NCBI GenBank assembly: GCA_035610365.1
Contig: CM069433.1
Span: forward strand, 52,566,487 to 52,630,486
Origin: Aquatica leii
Taxonomy: Eukaryota > Arthropoda > Insecta > Coleoptera > Lampyridae
DNA length: 64,000 nucleotides
Reading direction: 5' to 3'
Shown: piece after piece, positions 46,871-59,127 of the stretch
Layout of the letters: every line of letters begins with the position of its first letter
Numbering within the stretch: the first letter of the stretch is position 1
The notes under the pieces: generated by a model
What the model was told of the DNA's origin: nothing
Database searches by the model: none
What the model saw: only the letters and a program-made list of their open reading frames with translations
Program-made: the position numbers and the translations under genes

Positions 46871-47020
46871 GCGGTAGAACTAACTTTTATGAATGACTAA
46901 AAGGCACGATGAAGATATCACATGCTTGTCAACTTTTCAGGTTATAGTATGATCACTTTTTAGACAATTAAGGTTAACTTTGGTTATGTTGGAATACTAA
47001 CGCTAAGATAATAAAAACGC

Positions 47021-47050
47021 TACTACTACTACTGCTACTACTACTACTTT
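47021..47050. repeat. (CTA)n microsatellite
   Basis: About nine CTA/CTG-type triplets from 47021. Confidence 0.9.
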
Positions 47051-47870
47051 AATTCTATAAATCAATGTTGTAAAATATATATGATTACAACCACTGACCT
47101 GCTAAATATTGTTAATAAAACTGCAAAGTCAAAATGCTTTGTCTTTTATAATACGTTATACTTACAGTTACAAGAAGTGCTAAGAAGAACATAACATATT
47201 TAGAGCTCGTTTAAACCCAAAATTAAACTTATTTTTAAATCGATAAAAAAATTTAAACACTATCCGAAGACTTATATCGCTACCAACCCACTGTTTTTTA
47301 AATTATTTACACAATTTTTTGTTTATTCAATTGTGCTTGTTTCGTGCTAAATTATTATTTTTTCTTGAACTTATTTTTCAATTGCTAAAAAAACTAAAAC
47401 AAATCTGAGAAGTATTTTAACTAAAAAATCCTCCGTTTTTATTTTAATTTGTTTGCCATACTTTATGCTTGTGTAATTCTGCTCGTTTTGTGTGAAATTA
47501 TGCTAATGTTAAATAAAAATAACTCTTCTAAATTGGTAAAAAATCGAGTTTTATTTACAAAAGTTTTTGAGGTAAATAAATTAGCTATTTTATGGTTAAA
47601 TTCAAAAATTTGTTATTCTGATTTAGCAGTCTGGAGTTGGTTATTTTTGTAACCATTTTATAGCAATAATATAAACAAATAAATAATACTATACAAGTAT
47701 ATATGTATGTATATCGGTAAGTCTAACTTGGTCAAAAAATTAAAACTAACATCTGGACTAACTTGACCACCAGTTTCCACAATTAGACGAGCAAAAATTA
47801 TTGTAAAAAATTTGAATATAAAACAGGGTGCTGATGACTAAATCAGCGTCAGGATTTGTTTAGATTGTAT
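47051..47870. other. AT-rich, no gene seen
   Basis: The open frame at 47449-47652 is hydrophobic and has no recognised pattern. Confidence 0.35.
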
Positions 47871-47876
47871 TAATAA

Positions 47877-48832
47877 TAAAATCATAAGCGACTTTCGGCT
47901 TAGACCGCGTCGTAGTAAAACACCCAGACTTAGGCTTGGTCATAGTCTCTTCTTGAGAGCCAAAACAAGAAGTAGAACTTGGCCTTTGCCGTATTGTCGT
48001 TCGTGAACCCAAACAAACTGACGTTTCGCAAGACATTGCAGCTTGCATCTTCAGAGTGGTAAATGTCACTGAAAGAAAAAGTGGAAATGACGATATTTAT
48101 ACCAATAGCGATTAGCGTGATTAACGAACCTTATCGTTCCGTTACCGCTTGACTGACTTCGTTATTACTCGGAGTAAGTGTTTGTGCCCTTTCCAAGAAG
48201 GTTGATCTTTGTCTTAGAGGATATAATACTGGTAGCCAAGATTGCTGAGTCTTAAAACCGTTTTCTTGGTTCATAATACATGGATGTTTTTCTATTTCCA
48301 CAGCTTCGCGGATTAGTCTGGGAAAGTAGAAAGGAGTTCTAGCCAACACTTTAGTTTGGTCAAAGTTCAGCGTGTGTCCTTGGTTCCACACGTGTTCTGC
48401 CACTGCTGATTTAGTAACTCTGCGGTGTTTGCAGTCAGCCATATGTTCTTTTACTCTAACTTCAATAGAGCGTCCCGTCTGTCCTATATAACTTGATCCA
48501 CAGGAACAAGGAATTTTGTAAACTCCGGCATGTTTTAGAGCCCCTTGTTTGTCTTTAGCAGATGTAAACCAGGTGTTCAGGGTATCCTTAGTCGTAAAGA
48601 CAGTTTTAATATTATGTTTCTTTAGCACCCTGCTTATTTTGTCTGTTGAACCCATACAGTAAGGTAAATAAGCGGTGCTAGTAGGAGGTGATAAGTCTTC
48701 TTTGACTTTTGGATTTAATGCTCTTTTCCATGCGTTTTGGATCTCTTTGAACCCGTATCCATTTTGTTGTAGGGACTCCAACAATGTTTCCTTTTCCTTT
48801 TGTAGATTTTCGTTATCTGACACACGTATAGC
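47877..48832 (-). mobile_element. Penelope-like element, 5'-truncated, left arm
   Basis: The minus-strand frame 48823-48131 encodes the connector and GIY-YIG endonuclease of a Penelope-like retroelement: TWFTSAKDKQGALKHAGVYK, IPCSCGSSYIGQTGRSIEVR, VKEHMADCKHRRVTKSAVAE, HVWNQGHTLNFD. VYK and YIG form the nuclease signature. The frame is open for 230 residues. It is followed by a non-coding tail (48069-47877) with a hammerhead-like core. The reverse transcriptase is absent. It forms one arm of a large inverted repeat with the next copy. Confidence 0.9.
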
Positions 48833-48833
48833 C

Positions 48834-49945
48834 TTTCTTGATGTACTAGTGATAAAGAAAAATAACGGAAAATTGGGGCATTCCGTTTATAGAAAGAAAA
48901 CGCACACTAATAGATACTTAAACGCCAAATCTCACCACCATCCAGTACAGAAGAATACTGTTTTGCATACTTTAGCCAAAAGAGCTATACGTGTGTCAGA
49001 TAACGAAAATCTACAAAAGGAAAAGGAAACATTGTTGGAGTCCCTACAACAAAATGGATACGGGTTCAAAGAGATCCAAAACGCATGGAAAAGAGCATTA
49101 AATCCAAAAGTCAAAGAAGACTTATCGCCTCCTACTAGCACCGCTTATTTACCTTACTGTATGGGTTCAACAGACAAAATAAGCAGGGTGCTAAAGAAAC
49201 ATAATATTAAAACTGTCTTTACGACTAAGGATACCCTGAACACCTGGTTTACATCTGCTAAAGACAAACAAGGGGCTCTAAAACATGCCGGAGTTTACAA
49301 AATTTCTTGTTCCTGTGGATCAAGTTATATAGGACAGACGGAACGCTCTATTGAAGTTAGAGTAAAAGATCATATGACTGACTGCAAACACCGCAGTTAC
49401 TAAATCAGCAGTGGCAGAACACGTGTGGAACCAAGGACACACGCTGAACTTTGACCAAACTAAAGTGTTGGCTAGAACTCCTTTCTACTTTCCCAGACTA
49501 ATCCGCGAAGCTGTGGAAATAGAAAAACATCCTTGTAATATGAACCGAGAAGACGGTTTAAGACTCAGCAAATCTTGGCTACCAGTATTATATCCTCTAA
49601 GACAAAGATCGACCTTCTTGGAAAGGACACAAACACTTACTCCGAGTAATAACGAAGTCAGTCAAGCGGTAACGGAACGATAAGGTTCGTTAATCACGCT
49701 AATCGCTATTGGTATAAATATCGTCATTTCCACTTTTTCTTTCAGTGACATTTACCACTCTGAAGATGCAAGCTGCAATGTCTTGCGAAACGTCAGTTTG
49801 TTTGGGTTCACGAACGACAATACGGCAAAGGCCAAGTTCTACTTCTTGTTTTGGCTCTCAAGAAGAGACTATGACCAAGCCTAAGTCTGGGTGTTTTACT
49901 ACGACGCGGTCTAAGCCGAAAGTCGCTTATGATTTTAAACATAAC
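48834..49945 (+). mobile_element. Penelope-like element, 5'-truncated, right arm
   Basis: Begins inside the reverse transcriptase C-terminus (FLDVLVIKKNNGKLGHSVYR, then NRYLNAKSHHHPVQKNTVL), runs into the GIY-YIG domain (GVYKISCSCGSSYIGQTERS) and ends with the same tail as the left arm. From about 48984 on it is the reverse complement of 47877-48832, with the proteins about 95% alike by eye. A frameshift near 49395 separates the nuclease into two frames (to DCKHRSY, and from AEHVWNQGHT). The 150 bp at 48834-48983 are unique to this copy and form the spacer of the inverted repeat. Confidence 0.9.
49757..49796 (+). ncRNA. Hammerhead-like motif in the Penelope tail
   Basis: CTGAAGA, then T, a GCAAG...CTTGC stem and GAAACG resemble a hammerhead core (CUGANGA-stem II-GAAA), one base off the canonical spacing. 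The same motif is inverted at 48018-48057 in the left arm. Hammerheads are known in Penelope terminal repeats. Activity here is unproven. Confidence 0.35.
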
Positions 49946-52370
49946 AACCGCGAAAGCTTAAGATTTTATATTTGTATTAATAATTTCAAATTGAACACAA
50001 TTAAAAAGAATAACGGCACAATTGAGCACAATTAAATAAGCAAACAAACACTGTAAAAAAGTGAAAAAAACGGTGGGTTAGCGGTCAAGTTCGCCCTCGG
50101 ATTTCTTTTAATTTTTTTATTAATTTACAGTTAAGCACAATTTAAAATAATATTAGCACAAAACGAGCACAATTCGTTAGATGGAGTATTATTTAAAAAA
50201 TGAAAGTGGAGGGCTAACTTGAACGAGCTATTATGTCTTATTTAAAACTATTAGTTTATATAAATTATAACAAATTATTTTATATCAAAAATAAGACATT
50301 TGTCAACTGGGTTAGACTAATTTTTTTTAAGTGTCATAATGTTTTATAGTACGATCTTCTGCCATCATTATTAGACATAAAAAAACAAAAAGCATGTTAG
50401 ATAAGCTCCAGATAATTCTGCCGTTATTAGATTTAAAAAACAAACAATTGCTAACTATTTTCTAAAATTTTCCAATTCAATTACCAAATTCTAATAGTAA
50501 TTATAATGTAAAAAATATTGACATTTAGTAAATTTATTTTAAGATACTTCTCATCTTACTCAAAAGTGCACAAGCTACCTGAAGTAACGATATGAATATC
50601 ACCAAAAACTAAAATGAATTAAAAATAAATTTTTTTAGCAAGACCATTATAGTAAGTAGAAAAATGAATAAGACAATTTTATATAATACATATATTCAAA
50701 GAAACGTTTTTAATATAATTTTTCTAAGAAGTGATAACAAGAAATACTTTACGTACCTATACAATCGCGTCTTTTATTTATAAAAAAAACAAAGAATCAA
50801 AATATTTTGATATTTATAAGGCTATTATGATTATTCTTGATTATCTTCAAATGCAGTTAAAAGAAAGTAATACAATATATATTTCATAAGAAAATTTTTA
50901 TCATTTGTCAACTTGTAGTTTTTCGCATTTTAATTTCAGACGAAAAGCAAAGGTACGATTTAACTGCCATCGTACTCATAGTTGTTGAACTACATTTACA
51001 GATTTCGTGCAAGGCTTTTGGCCATGGTGTATAGTTGGTTGCATTTTGATAGTTTATTTACATATTTACAACTTTTGAAGTAAGTTTTAGACAAACGACA
51101 CTTGCAATGACTATAAATTATACAGCAAATTATAGCTTAAACATTGCCATTGAGCGTGCGGTGTAAGATTTTACTGCAAATATGTGCCGTTAAAAGAATT
51201 TCACAATAAATGATATGACATGATTTTTCATCATTTTCAAATTTTTCATTTTATGCAATGTTTAAAAGCATTCCAAGTTCTTATATACCGCACGCCCTTC
51301 TCTGATTTTTTTACTACATGTTGATATAAAAAACGTCTAGATTAGTTCAATATTACGTTAGAAACTTACTCTAAACGAAATTTGGTGTTATTTTCTAGAT
51401 GTAAACTGCCACCTTAAAAACATTTACGTAGTTATACATATCACATTTATATTACTAACCGTTTAACTTTTAGTAATATCATATTAGATTACCAATTCCA
51501 TAATTACTTTTTTACAAAAAATAACCGTTTAAACTTTACAGAGAATAAAATGTAAAACAAAATATATACTCTAGGTTCTGAAAAAATGGGTCGCTCATTA
51601 TTACACAAAAACGAAACATCCTATATATCAGAAAATAGTATTAAAAATAAAAAACGTTAAATAAGACAACTTTTATGTAAGCTTTTTTACAACATTTAGT
51701 TAATAAAGATGCTAGTTTACTTTTCCAGAACGTTGAATTACCCGATATATTCTCAAATAAAATAAGACTTGATTGAACTAAGTGATTTTATATGCAACCA
51801 AGCTACCGTAAACCGAAAGTGGGAGTAGTTACAAGTATAAAGAAATTTTATAAAGTTGATAATAACAAAAAGTTAGTAATACAGATAAAGAATTGGGAAT
51901 AAAATAAAATTTTTAATAAAAGTAAGAATTTGATACAGAAGCACATTTATGTAAACGGCGATCTAACTTATACTTAACAAAAATCTAACTTGTAATAAGA
52001 TAAACAACAAAAGATGGTGAAAAACTAGTCAAAAAATCAAAAATTTAGTGCTTTACAATAACATTTTTGTATGGGACAAAGACGATAAAGAAAATACTAA
52101 TATCAAATCAAAAAACTTGCTTTTATCAGCTGCGATAACAAAAATAGCACGAAGCAGTTTAAGAAAAGTCAATAAAGAATAACAACATAAAAACTAAAGA
52201 ACGCAGTCAGAGTATGTCTTTATTTTACTGGTAGTCTAGCACAATTATTGAAAGGAATTAAGTGATATAACATTTAAATTTTGTAAATTAAGTAAATGAA
52301 ATGCAATTCAATACTATCATTGATACTATGCACTAATGGAAACATCTGATTATGATAAAATTACTAAAGA
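49946..52370. other. AT-rich, no gene seen
   Basis: No coding pattern recognised over 2.4 kb. Some stretches at 51.8-52.2 kb may be LINE-derived, but I cannot support a call. Confidence 0.35.
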
Positions 52371-52379
52371 GCCATTATA

Positions 52380-54535
52380 CCATTTATGAGATAGTTTAAC
52401 GAAAAAATAAGAAAAAGTTTGAACATGTCAACAGCAAAAACAAAATAGGCAAAAACATAAACGGAGACTTTACGCGGGATTTTATGGCTTACATGAGTAA
52501 GTTACTGGTAGAACTATGTTTGAACATAAAAACTGCTATAAGATTACATGGATGTCACCAAATCAAATTGATAATATTTTTATAAGCAAAAACTGGAGAG
52601 AAAGTTCTTTTATTCTATGGAATCAGATCATTACTTAATACAATGGACGCTGCTGATTAGAATCACGGATAATGTTATCAGTCGGGTAATGTTATTACTT
52701 TATTAAAAAACGGGACTGTACGTATGCATCGTTTATCATAATCATAATTTCGGTTTGTTATAATTTTTTTTAGGTTTGTTTCTATACATAAATAACCTGC
52801 TGTGCATAAATTTTTTTAACAAAGTTTATTTGTTGCATGTAAATTTAATTAAAAAAAAGAATATTTTTTGTTTTTTTGTAAGCAAAGTTATCTTTTTGAT
52901 TTTTTTATTCGCGGTCTCAATAAACAAATGCTACAGGTCCGTAATTTTTGATAAATTTGCCTCAAAATAATTTTTTTTAAATGTTTTATTAATAAACAAA
53001 AAAATTATATTAAGCGGCGTGCACTGTAGTTAAGGTTACTAGATCAAAAAGTCAAAATTCTGGAGTAAATTCCGGATTTTTGTAGAAATTTTCGGACTTG
53101 TAAATATAATGCTAATATCGTTATGTGAGAAAACAAAACTATTATTAAAGATTCGTAAGTGTTGAAAAGTATTTCCGGGAGCGTTAAATATAAGAAAAAT
53201 GATCATAATGAATGCATTTACCATTGGTTTTTTAATAAAAATTTTAGGTTTTTTTGATGTTTTTTATTTCTTTGATTAAATGTAGCAATTCCGGACGTCT
53301 TAGAATTTCCTATGCATGCCGGACAAAATACCTAAATTACCGGACATGTCCGGAAAAATCCCTAACTGTAGTAGGTATATTTGGGTTTGGCATTCAAATA
53401 CAAAATTCATTACCTTCATACACGTTATCTCGCGTGGAAACTTAAAACTTTTTTTAGTCGTTTATGTTCTTCATATATTTAATATTTTTATGTCAAATTT
53501 CAAATTTATACATACTAAAGTCATACATGTATTTTACTCTAGAATAGAAAAAATGCATTAAGTAACTTACATAGTTAACTAGTAATTTTTTTTTCTAATT
53601 TAGAAAAAAATGCATTGACAAGGTGTCTCCAAGAAATAAATTTAACAAATTGCGTTCTTGTATTTTTTTGACGTTTCTCAAAGCAAAAATAATACATGTA
53701 TATCAATGTTTTATACATTAGCGTTTAGTTTTCAAATTACAAACTTTTTATATTTGTAACTAAAATCTTTAAACAGATACTTCTCTAAAGAAGAAGCTTT
53801 AAAAACAAAAATAGTTTATTTTAAAAAAGTCCCTACGGTGACACGAAGATAATACTATTTATTTAGCATTACACGCTGCATTGTTAATAATAAACATTAA
53901 TAACCACAAAATTTTCTTAAACAAAAGGTGTATACCGACATGGTAATCAAAGAAAAACTAAGTGAGAAAGTTAAACATAAAAAAATAAAACATTTCAGTA
54001 AAATAATGAACACAGATAGATAAGAAATTGTAATTCCACAAGAAAAACAAGTAGAGCAACTAAATATATGTAAGTTTACAAACACCTACAAAAGAAGAAA
54101 TAAAAACCAATTAAAGTGTTGAATTGATAATATAACAACAAAAATAGACATAGCAGCTAACTTTTTAGAAACACTACTAAATTAAATTAAATAGAAAAGA
54201 GATCTAAAAGTTGGAAAATTGGACTTATGGTATAGAGACGGAAAAAAGAAAGCTTAAAAAGATACCACAATTGAAGAGGTATATATGCTTACTTAACAAC
54301 ATAAACAAGATAAAGCTTTTAACTCCTTTAAACAGAAAATATTAATGTATGTCACTAAAAAGCAAGCAATTGCTGCATTAAGTAATAAATTCTATAAAGC
54401 ATGGATACGAGTGTAACAAATGTAGCGTAAGTCATCAAGACAAATAAAGGCCTGTTTTTAGAGTAATGTTGGCATTTGGCAAGGATGTATCATGTTGCCG
54501 CTTTTGTTTGGATGGATAGAAAAAATGTTTATTGT
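52380..54535 (+). mobile_element. LINE remnant (endonuclease to reverse transcriptase), broken
   Basis: In order on the plus strand: FEHKNCYKITWMSPNQIDNI with FISKNWRESS (52.53-52.63 kb, end of the apurinic-type endonuclease, usual form TWTSPDG...NQIDHILI); a linker with TPTKEEIKTN (54.08 kb, usual form PT.EEV..AI); and reverse transcriptase pieces KAFNSFKQKI and VGIWQGCIMLPLLFGWI (54.3-54.53 kb, usual form KAFDS and VRQGCVLSPLLFNIYI). Many stops interrupt it. A probable small element at about 53.02-53.38 kb is inserted in it. Confidence 0.6.
53020..53380. repeat. Probable MITE with CCGGA-rich inverted subtermini
   Basis: The left part has ATTCCGGATTTTTG and GGACTTG; the right part has CCGGACGTCTTAG, CCGGACATGTCCGGAAAAAT and CCCTAACTG. 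Facing copies of TCCGGATTTTT/AAAAATCC lie near the two ends. Boundaries and target duplication are unresolved. Confidence 0.4.
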
Positions 54536-54539
54536 TCTT

Positions 54540-54805
54540 AACTGTCATAAATTTTAATTTTTCGCTATTGTAAACCGTCTTTGACAGTTTTGGCACACTT
54601 GTCAACATAAACGTCAAATTATTTTTGAAAGATTTTGAGACTTTGTGGGCCTCCTAGTCTCGGTTCGAGCAATAAAATGTTGTATTCAACTCGTTCCTGT
54701 TTAAATTGGACGCTTTTTTTCCCTCGAGGACTTTTTAAACCCTCGTTTCACTCTGGTTTAAAAATGTCCTCTTGCGTCCAATTTACACAGGAACTCGTTA
54801 AATAA
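54540..54805. repeat. Fold-back repeat, copy A
   Basis: The right half folds on itself: AACTCGTTCCTGTTTAAATT with GGACG faces CGTCCAATTTACACAGGAAC with TCGTT, around a centre with TTTAAACCCTCGTTTCACTC. The whole 265 bp recurs inverted at 58800-59075. Confidence 0.75.
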
Positions 54806-55789
54806 ACTACTATTGCTTTCTTTTCCTGCTGAAAGGTGCCGTTGCAGTATTTCAGTTTCCCGCAATATTTGAAGGAATAATTTCTGAATTATTATGTTTA
54901 TTGTTTTTAAACATTGGTTGAAGGTTACATGAAAAACTTTTGTACTGATTGGTTTTACAACAGCTGCAAACCATATCCTTCGATTATAAGGTTTTTATGT
55001 TGTCTTTTTTTGCCCTAACATAATGAATTAAATGTACGGTAAACGATAGTTACTCCGATTAGCAAAACATTTGATATTGACCACTTGTTATCCTCATAAG
55101 ACAATATTTTTTGCGGTGCATAAACCAAACATTTAACTTTAAAACTGATTTTCAATAAATTATAAGGGACTCAATTGTTATAATAAATTTTCAATATTTG
55201 ATATAACATTTGTTTTTTTTATTTAATCAATTTCAATTAAGAGTTTTTCACTTTATAATCTTATAGAAAATAAATGTGTCTTTGATTAGTCACAATTATT
55301 TATTTATTTTTTGTTATTAATTGCTGGCGGGTAGCAATTTGCCTAACGTAGCACCTTTATAAATTATATCTTTCCTCTGATTTATTTGTGGGCGTATTTA
55401 CTGAACGCTCTTTAATATCTTTGTCTTTATTTTGTGTTCGTTATTAAGTAAAATAAATTTTGGGATATATTTGTCACTCTATGGATTTTTTCCAACACGC
55501 TGTAGTGTTGCAAGTTTGAGTGGGAAAGGAAAGGTGTCGCAGCGAATTTACCAATTCACTCCGGTCACTTCTATCTTGACCTATAGCTATCTCTGGTACA
55601 GAACTAGCTAAATCAAGTTAAACTAAAATATACTTTTTGACCTTTGGCAATTAGCTTGTTACAAGCGATTCAACTTCAAATGAAAGTCGGAGAATACTGC
55701 AAATAATTTTCTGTCTTTTCGTTTAAATACTTATTCACCATTCCTGTTAATTGTTTTATTTTTTTTCTATTAAAAACTTTTTTTAGAAA

Positions 55790-56125
55790 TTACTGAAGAC
55801 GAAAAACAACCAGCAGTGCGTCGCTGTTCCTTACAAATGAGAGATTGACCTCAAAATATTAAGAATGATTGTTGACATATTTCCAGCCAATCTCCATTGT
55901 GAAAAATAAAAGTTTTCTTAAATTCTGTAAATTATTAAATCATTTATACAGATTCATAGGTAGAAAGAAACATGTGTGCAGCATTTTGCCTAAATGTGCA
56001 AAAAATTTAAAAATTGTTTTACAGGATGTAAAATATTTAGCAGTGCAACTGACATATAATGTAGGGTACAATACGGTTAGCAGAAGATTGTGTAAAAACT
56101 TGCTGATGCAATAACAAAAATATTA
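55790..56125 (+). mobile_element. hAT remnant (ZBED1-type), fragment
   Basis: LLRMIVDIFPAN, then in the next frame YFQPISIVKNKSFLKFCKLL followed by NHLYRFIGRKK and LKIVLQDVKYLAVQLTYN, follows the hAT stretch 'FQPISIVEDVGFKNFVKALNPSYQLPSRKTL...L..V..V..TTD.W'. The catalytic Asp region reads QLTYNVGYN instead of TTDLWTS. About 110 residues remain. Confidence 0.6.
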
Positions 56126-56856
56126 TCAACAAAAACATTGTACCATGTCCATAGTGATTCCACTAGTCAGAAGTTTTTGGTTAGCATTTTAGAAACGTTG
56201 TTATTGTTATATGCGAGTTATTGGAGTAACACAATATAAAAGGTTAATCCGGTTTTGCCCATGACTAGCCTTAAGGGCGCGTTCGAATGCGACATTCCAA
56301 ATACGTAGTGAGCGTAAATAGAAGTAATAATATAAAATATTTAAAACAGATGTCAGGTTAGTTATAAAGTAGAAAACTGTTCGTATGACGCATAAAGAAA
56401 ATTAGAGATGGGTAGAAGTTGTTATTAGAATCTTCTCAGTAGTTGCTTCCAAGAAATAATAAAGGAATTAGAAAATTAATGCATATATTAAATTTCGTTT
56501 TAAGAACCAATTGTTTTAAATATATTACAAAATGAGTTAATACGAGTAATAAAACGTATAGTGACTACACCCAACTCTACACTAAAAGTTGTTGGTTCAA
56601 TTTCATCAAATTTCATTCAAGGTTTTATTTTTATCTTTGAATGTGCCAATGTAAGCAAATTTAAAAATAGCAGTCAAATTGCTGATTCGAATTTCAACAG
56701 CAATAGTTGAAATTTGAATGAACACGAATGAAATAATTATGTATGAAAATAAAATAAATAAAATTACAAGCATATAGTGGAGATTCATTCAAAATTATTT
56801 CTCATTGTGTCATTTAAAAATTCTTTATTACGAATTTCAACTAATAAACAGAACTA

Positions 56857-58531
56857 GTAGTTTCCGGATTATCCGAACGTCGGGACCGAAGCCTTTTCGG
56901 ATAACTGAAATTTTAGTTAATATGGAGTTTTTACTAAAAGAGGTAAAAACGTAAAATATTTATGTAGGTCGTACATAAATATGTATCTATTCAAAGAACA
57001 AAAAAAATATATTTGAAATAAAATACATAGTAGTTTCTATTTAAAAAAAATGTACTACAATATAGGTACATTGGTATATTATTTTGGTGGTGTGAAAAAA
57101 AAGAATCAATCTTTGTTTAAATTTTGCATCCAAGCGTTTTTTTTAAGCAATGTGTTTTCACCTTGCTACCTTCTGATTCATTATCACTACTATTTTCACG
57201 ATCCCTTTCATTAACAAGTTCAATAAAGTCAACGTCAGTTAGTACTTCTTGTTCTTTTTTGTCAAATGTTATCCACTCCTTAATTTTTTCTGGGCCAATA
57301 TCTGCCCAACCATCTAAATTTCTCATCGTTTCATGAAGCGGAGCTTCTTCTTCATCATCATTGTCTACAGGAAGTTCTTCTTGGTGTATTATCTTTGCCT
57401 AAAGTTTTTGTAACGTTGTACTTTTTACTTTATTCCATGCAAATAAATTACCTCTTTATATTTATTATTTTTAAACAATCCATGTTTCTTTTACCAATGT
57501 CTACTCTTTTGCTCTTGGCTTTGCGGATTTGCTAATGCACATTAAACAGGCAAGAATTGTTACCCGGTCCTTATTTTTTTTTGTAGCCGGCCGCAACGCG
57601 TTTATTTCTTCCAGCTAAAGTTTTCTATGGTAAGATTTTGTAATAGAGACCAGTCACTATTATAAATTTGATCTGGCGTATATTCCTGTACTTCTATGAG
57701 TTGCTTAAACTTTTGTTTACAATTTTCAACTTTGGTTTGATTAGCACACAATTTTTTACCGCAAATATTTAGTTAACGTACGTCGTGGCGGTTTTTCTAC
57801 CTCGATAACCAGCCGTCGCTTGCTATAAAGTATCATCAGAAGCTTCGGTTACAAGAAGATTTTTACCGATTTCAATTGCTTTTTGCTGTAATATAAGGCC
57901 TGAAATTGAAATACCACGGTCGCGTTGTTGAGTAAACTATAAACACAATGTCTCGTCAATTTTATTGTATTCGCCCTGTTTCATAGAATTCTGGCTTTGA
58001 TGTTGAGGATGCTAGTACACTACACCATTGTTCAATTTTCTGTCGATTTTTTTTCTATTTGGAAACCGTGCTTATACCTACACCATAATCCTTGGCAACA
58101 CTTTTTAAGGATTTTCCTTTATGAAACCGTTTAATTGCAGTTAATTTTTCTTGCACAGTAACAATACGTTTCCGCTTTTTTATTATGTTACTTATGTTGA
58201 CAGTGGCGTATTTAGAACTGAATGTTTTGTTCTAAATGTTGAGAAAAGTAATAATAATAAACCATTTACAAAGACCTTTTGTATAAAGTATAAAGAACAT
58301 TTTATGAAAAGAGATGACTCATGTTTGTAGACTGGAAGTATAATTGACCCTCATAAGCAGTCAAATTTTGATTAAATATTTTTGGGTTTCTCGACGTTTT
58401 CAACGAAATGGCCGACCAGATGTTTCGTCTAAATTTGTTTCGCTTCGGTTTCGGCGGGTTCAAAAGTTCAGTTTGTTTCGGATAATCCGACGTTTAGGCT
58501 AGTCGGGATCCGGATAATCGGGAAGCTACTG
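56857..58531 (-). mobile_element. pogo/Tigger-like transposon, broken
   Basis: Ends GTAGTTTCCGGATTATCCG (56857) and CAGTAGCTTCCCGATTATCC (reverse complement, ending 58531), flanked by TA on both sides (56855-56856 and 58532-58533), as in Tc1/mariner-pogo elements. The left end lacks the terminal CA. The minus strand encodes a CENP-B-type DNA-binding region (KENP, QQRDRGISISGLILQQKAIE), a catalytic-region scrap (YTPDQIYNSDWSLLQNLTIE, DRVTILACLMC) and an acidic C-terminal tail. Confidence 0.85.
57117..58200 (-). pseudogene. pogo/Tigger transposase, broken
   Basis: Reading downward from 58.2 kb: NVLLCKKN*LQLNGFIKENP (usual form K..LTIEDKLKILKRLEKGES), LCL*FTQQRDRGISISG with LILQQKAIEIGKNL (CENP-B helix-turn-helix), EYTPDQIYNSDWSLLQNLTI where the usual YNADETGLFWK gives the first catalytic Asp but DETG has become DWSL, then DRVTILACLMCISKSAKPRA, and after an apparent deletion of the middle DDE region FAWNKVKSTTLQKL and the open tail 57326-57117 (NLDGWADIGPEKIKEWITFD; LTDVDFIELV). 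Many stops. Related to jerky/CENP-B-like proteins. Confidence 0.8.
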
Positions 58532-58799
58532 TACTACATTTACTCTCTAATTTCTTCTACCTTTAAATCAAAAAACCAAATTTTATTGATAACTAATAAT
58601 ATTGTAGTTTTTCTTGAAAAAGATCGGTTTTACGATTCGTTTATAATCGATGCGTCAAAAATCAATCTAGAGAAAAATTGATGGCACAATAATCGATTTT
58701 TTTTAAATTGATTTTTTCTGAAACTTATATATACTAAACTTAGAAATAATCATTTAGTCAAAATGAATCTACAAAGTTTGAATGAGAAATGGAAATGGT

Positions 58800-59075
58800 T
58801 ATTTATTTAACGTGTTCCTGTGTAAATTGAACGTTTTTTTTACGAGTAGGCATTTTAAACCCGAGTGAAACGGGGGTTTTAAACGTCCACGAGGAAAAAA
58901 AGCCCAACTTACACAAGAACGAATTGAGTATAATATTTTATTGCTCGAACAGGAACTGCGAAGCCCCCAAATTCTCAAAATCTCACAAAAACAGTTTAAC
59001 GTTTATGTTGACAACTGCGCAAAAACTGTCAAAACGGATTAGGAAAGCGAAAATAGTATATTGAATAACAAATGT
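58800..59075. repeat. Fold-back repeat, copy B (inverse of copy A)
   Basis: The reverse complement of 54540-54805, by eye about 75-80% alike. GTGTTCCTGTGTAAATTGAA and the facing CAACTTACACAAGAACGAAT form the arms. The adjoining TTTAACGTTTATGTTGACAA and AAAACTGTCAAAACGG are shared with copy A. Confidence 0.75.
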
Positions 59076-59127
59076 CACAATGAGACTTTTAGCCGCACGA
59101 AGACTTCGTTTGCAGACCGACTGAAAG

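Noticed and set aside
47821-47860. Another hammerhead-like CTGATGA next to the Penelope tail
   Set aside because: No GAAA box or stem II partner at the right distance.
48675-48840. N-terminal extension of the plus-strand Penelope frame (MLVGGDKSSLTF...)
   Set aside because: It is the antisense of the left-arm copy read across the inverted junction, not a real N-terminus.
54640-54680. Possible tRNA B-box (GGTTCGAGC)
   Set aside because: No A-box, no cloverleaf, and it belongs to the fold-back repeat.
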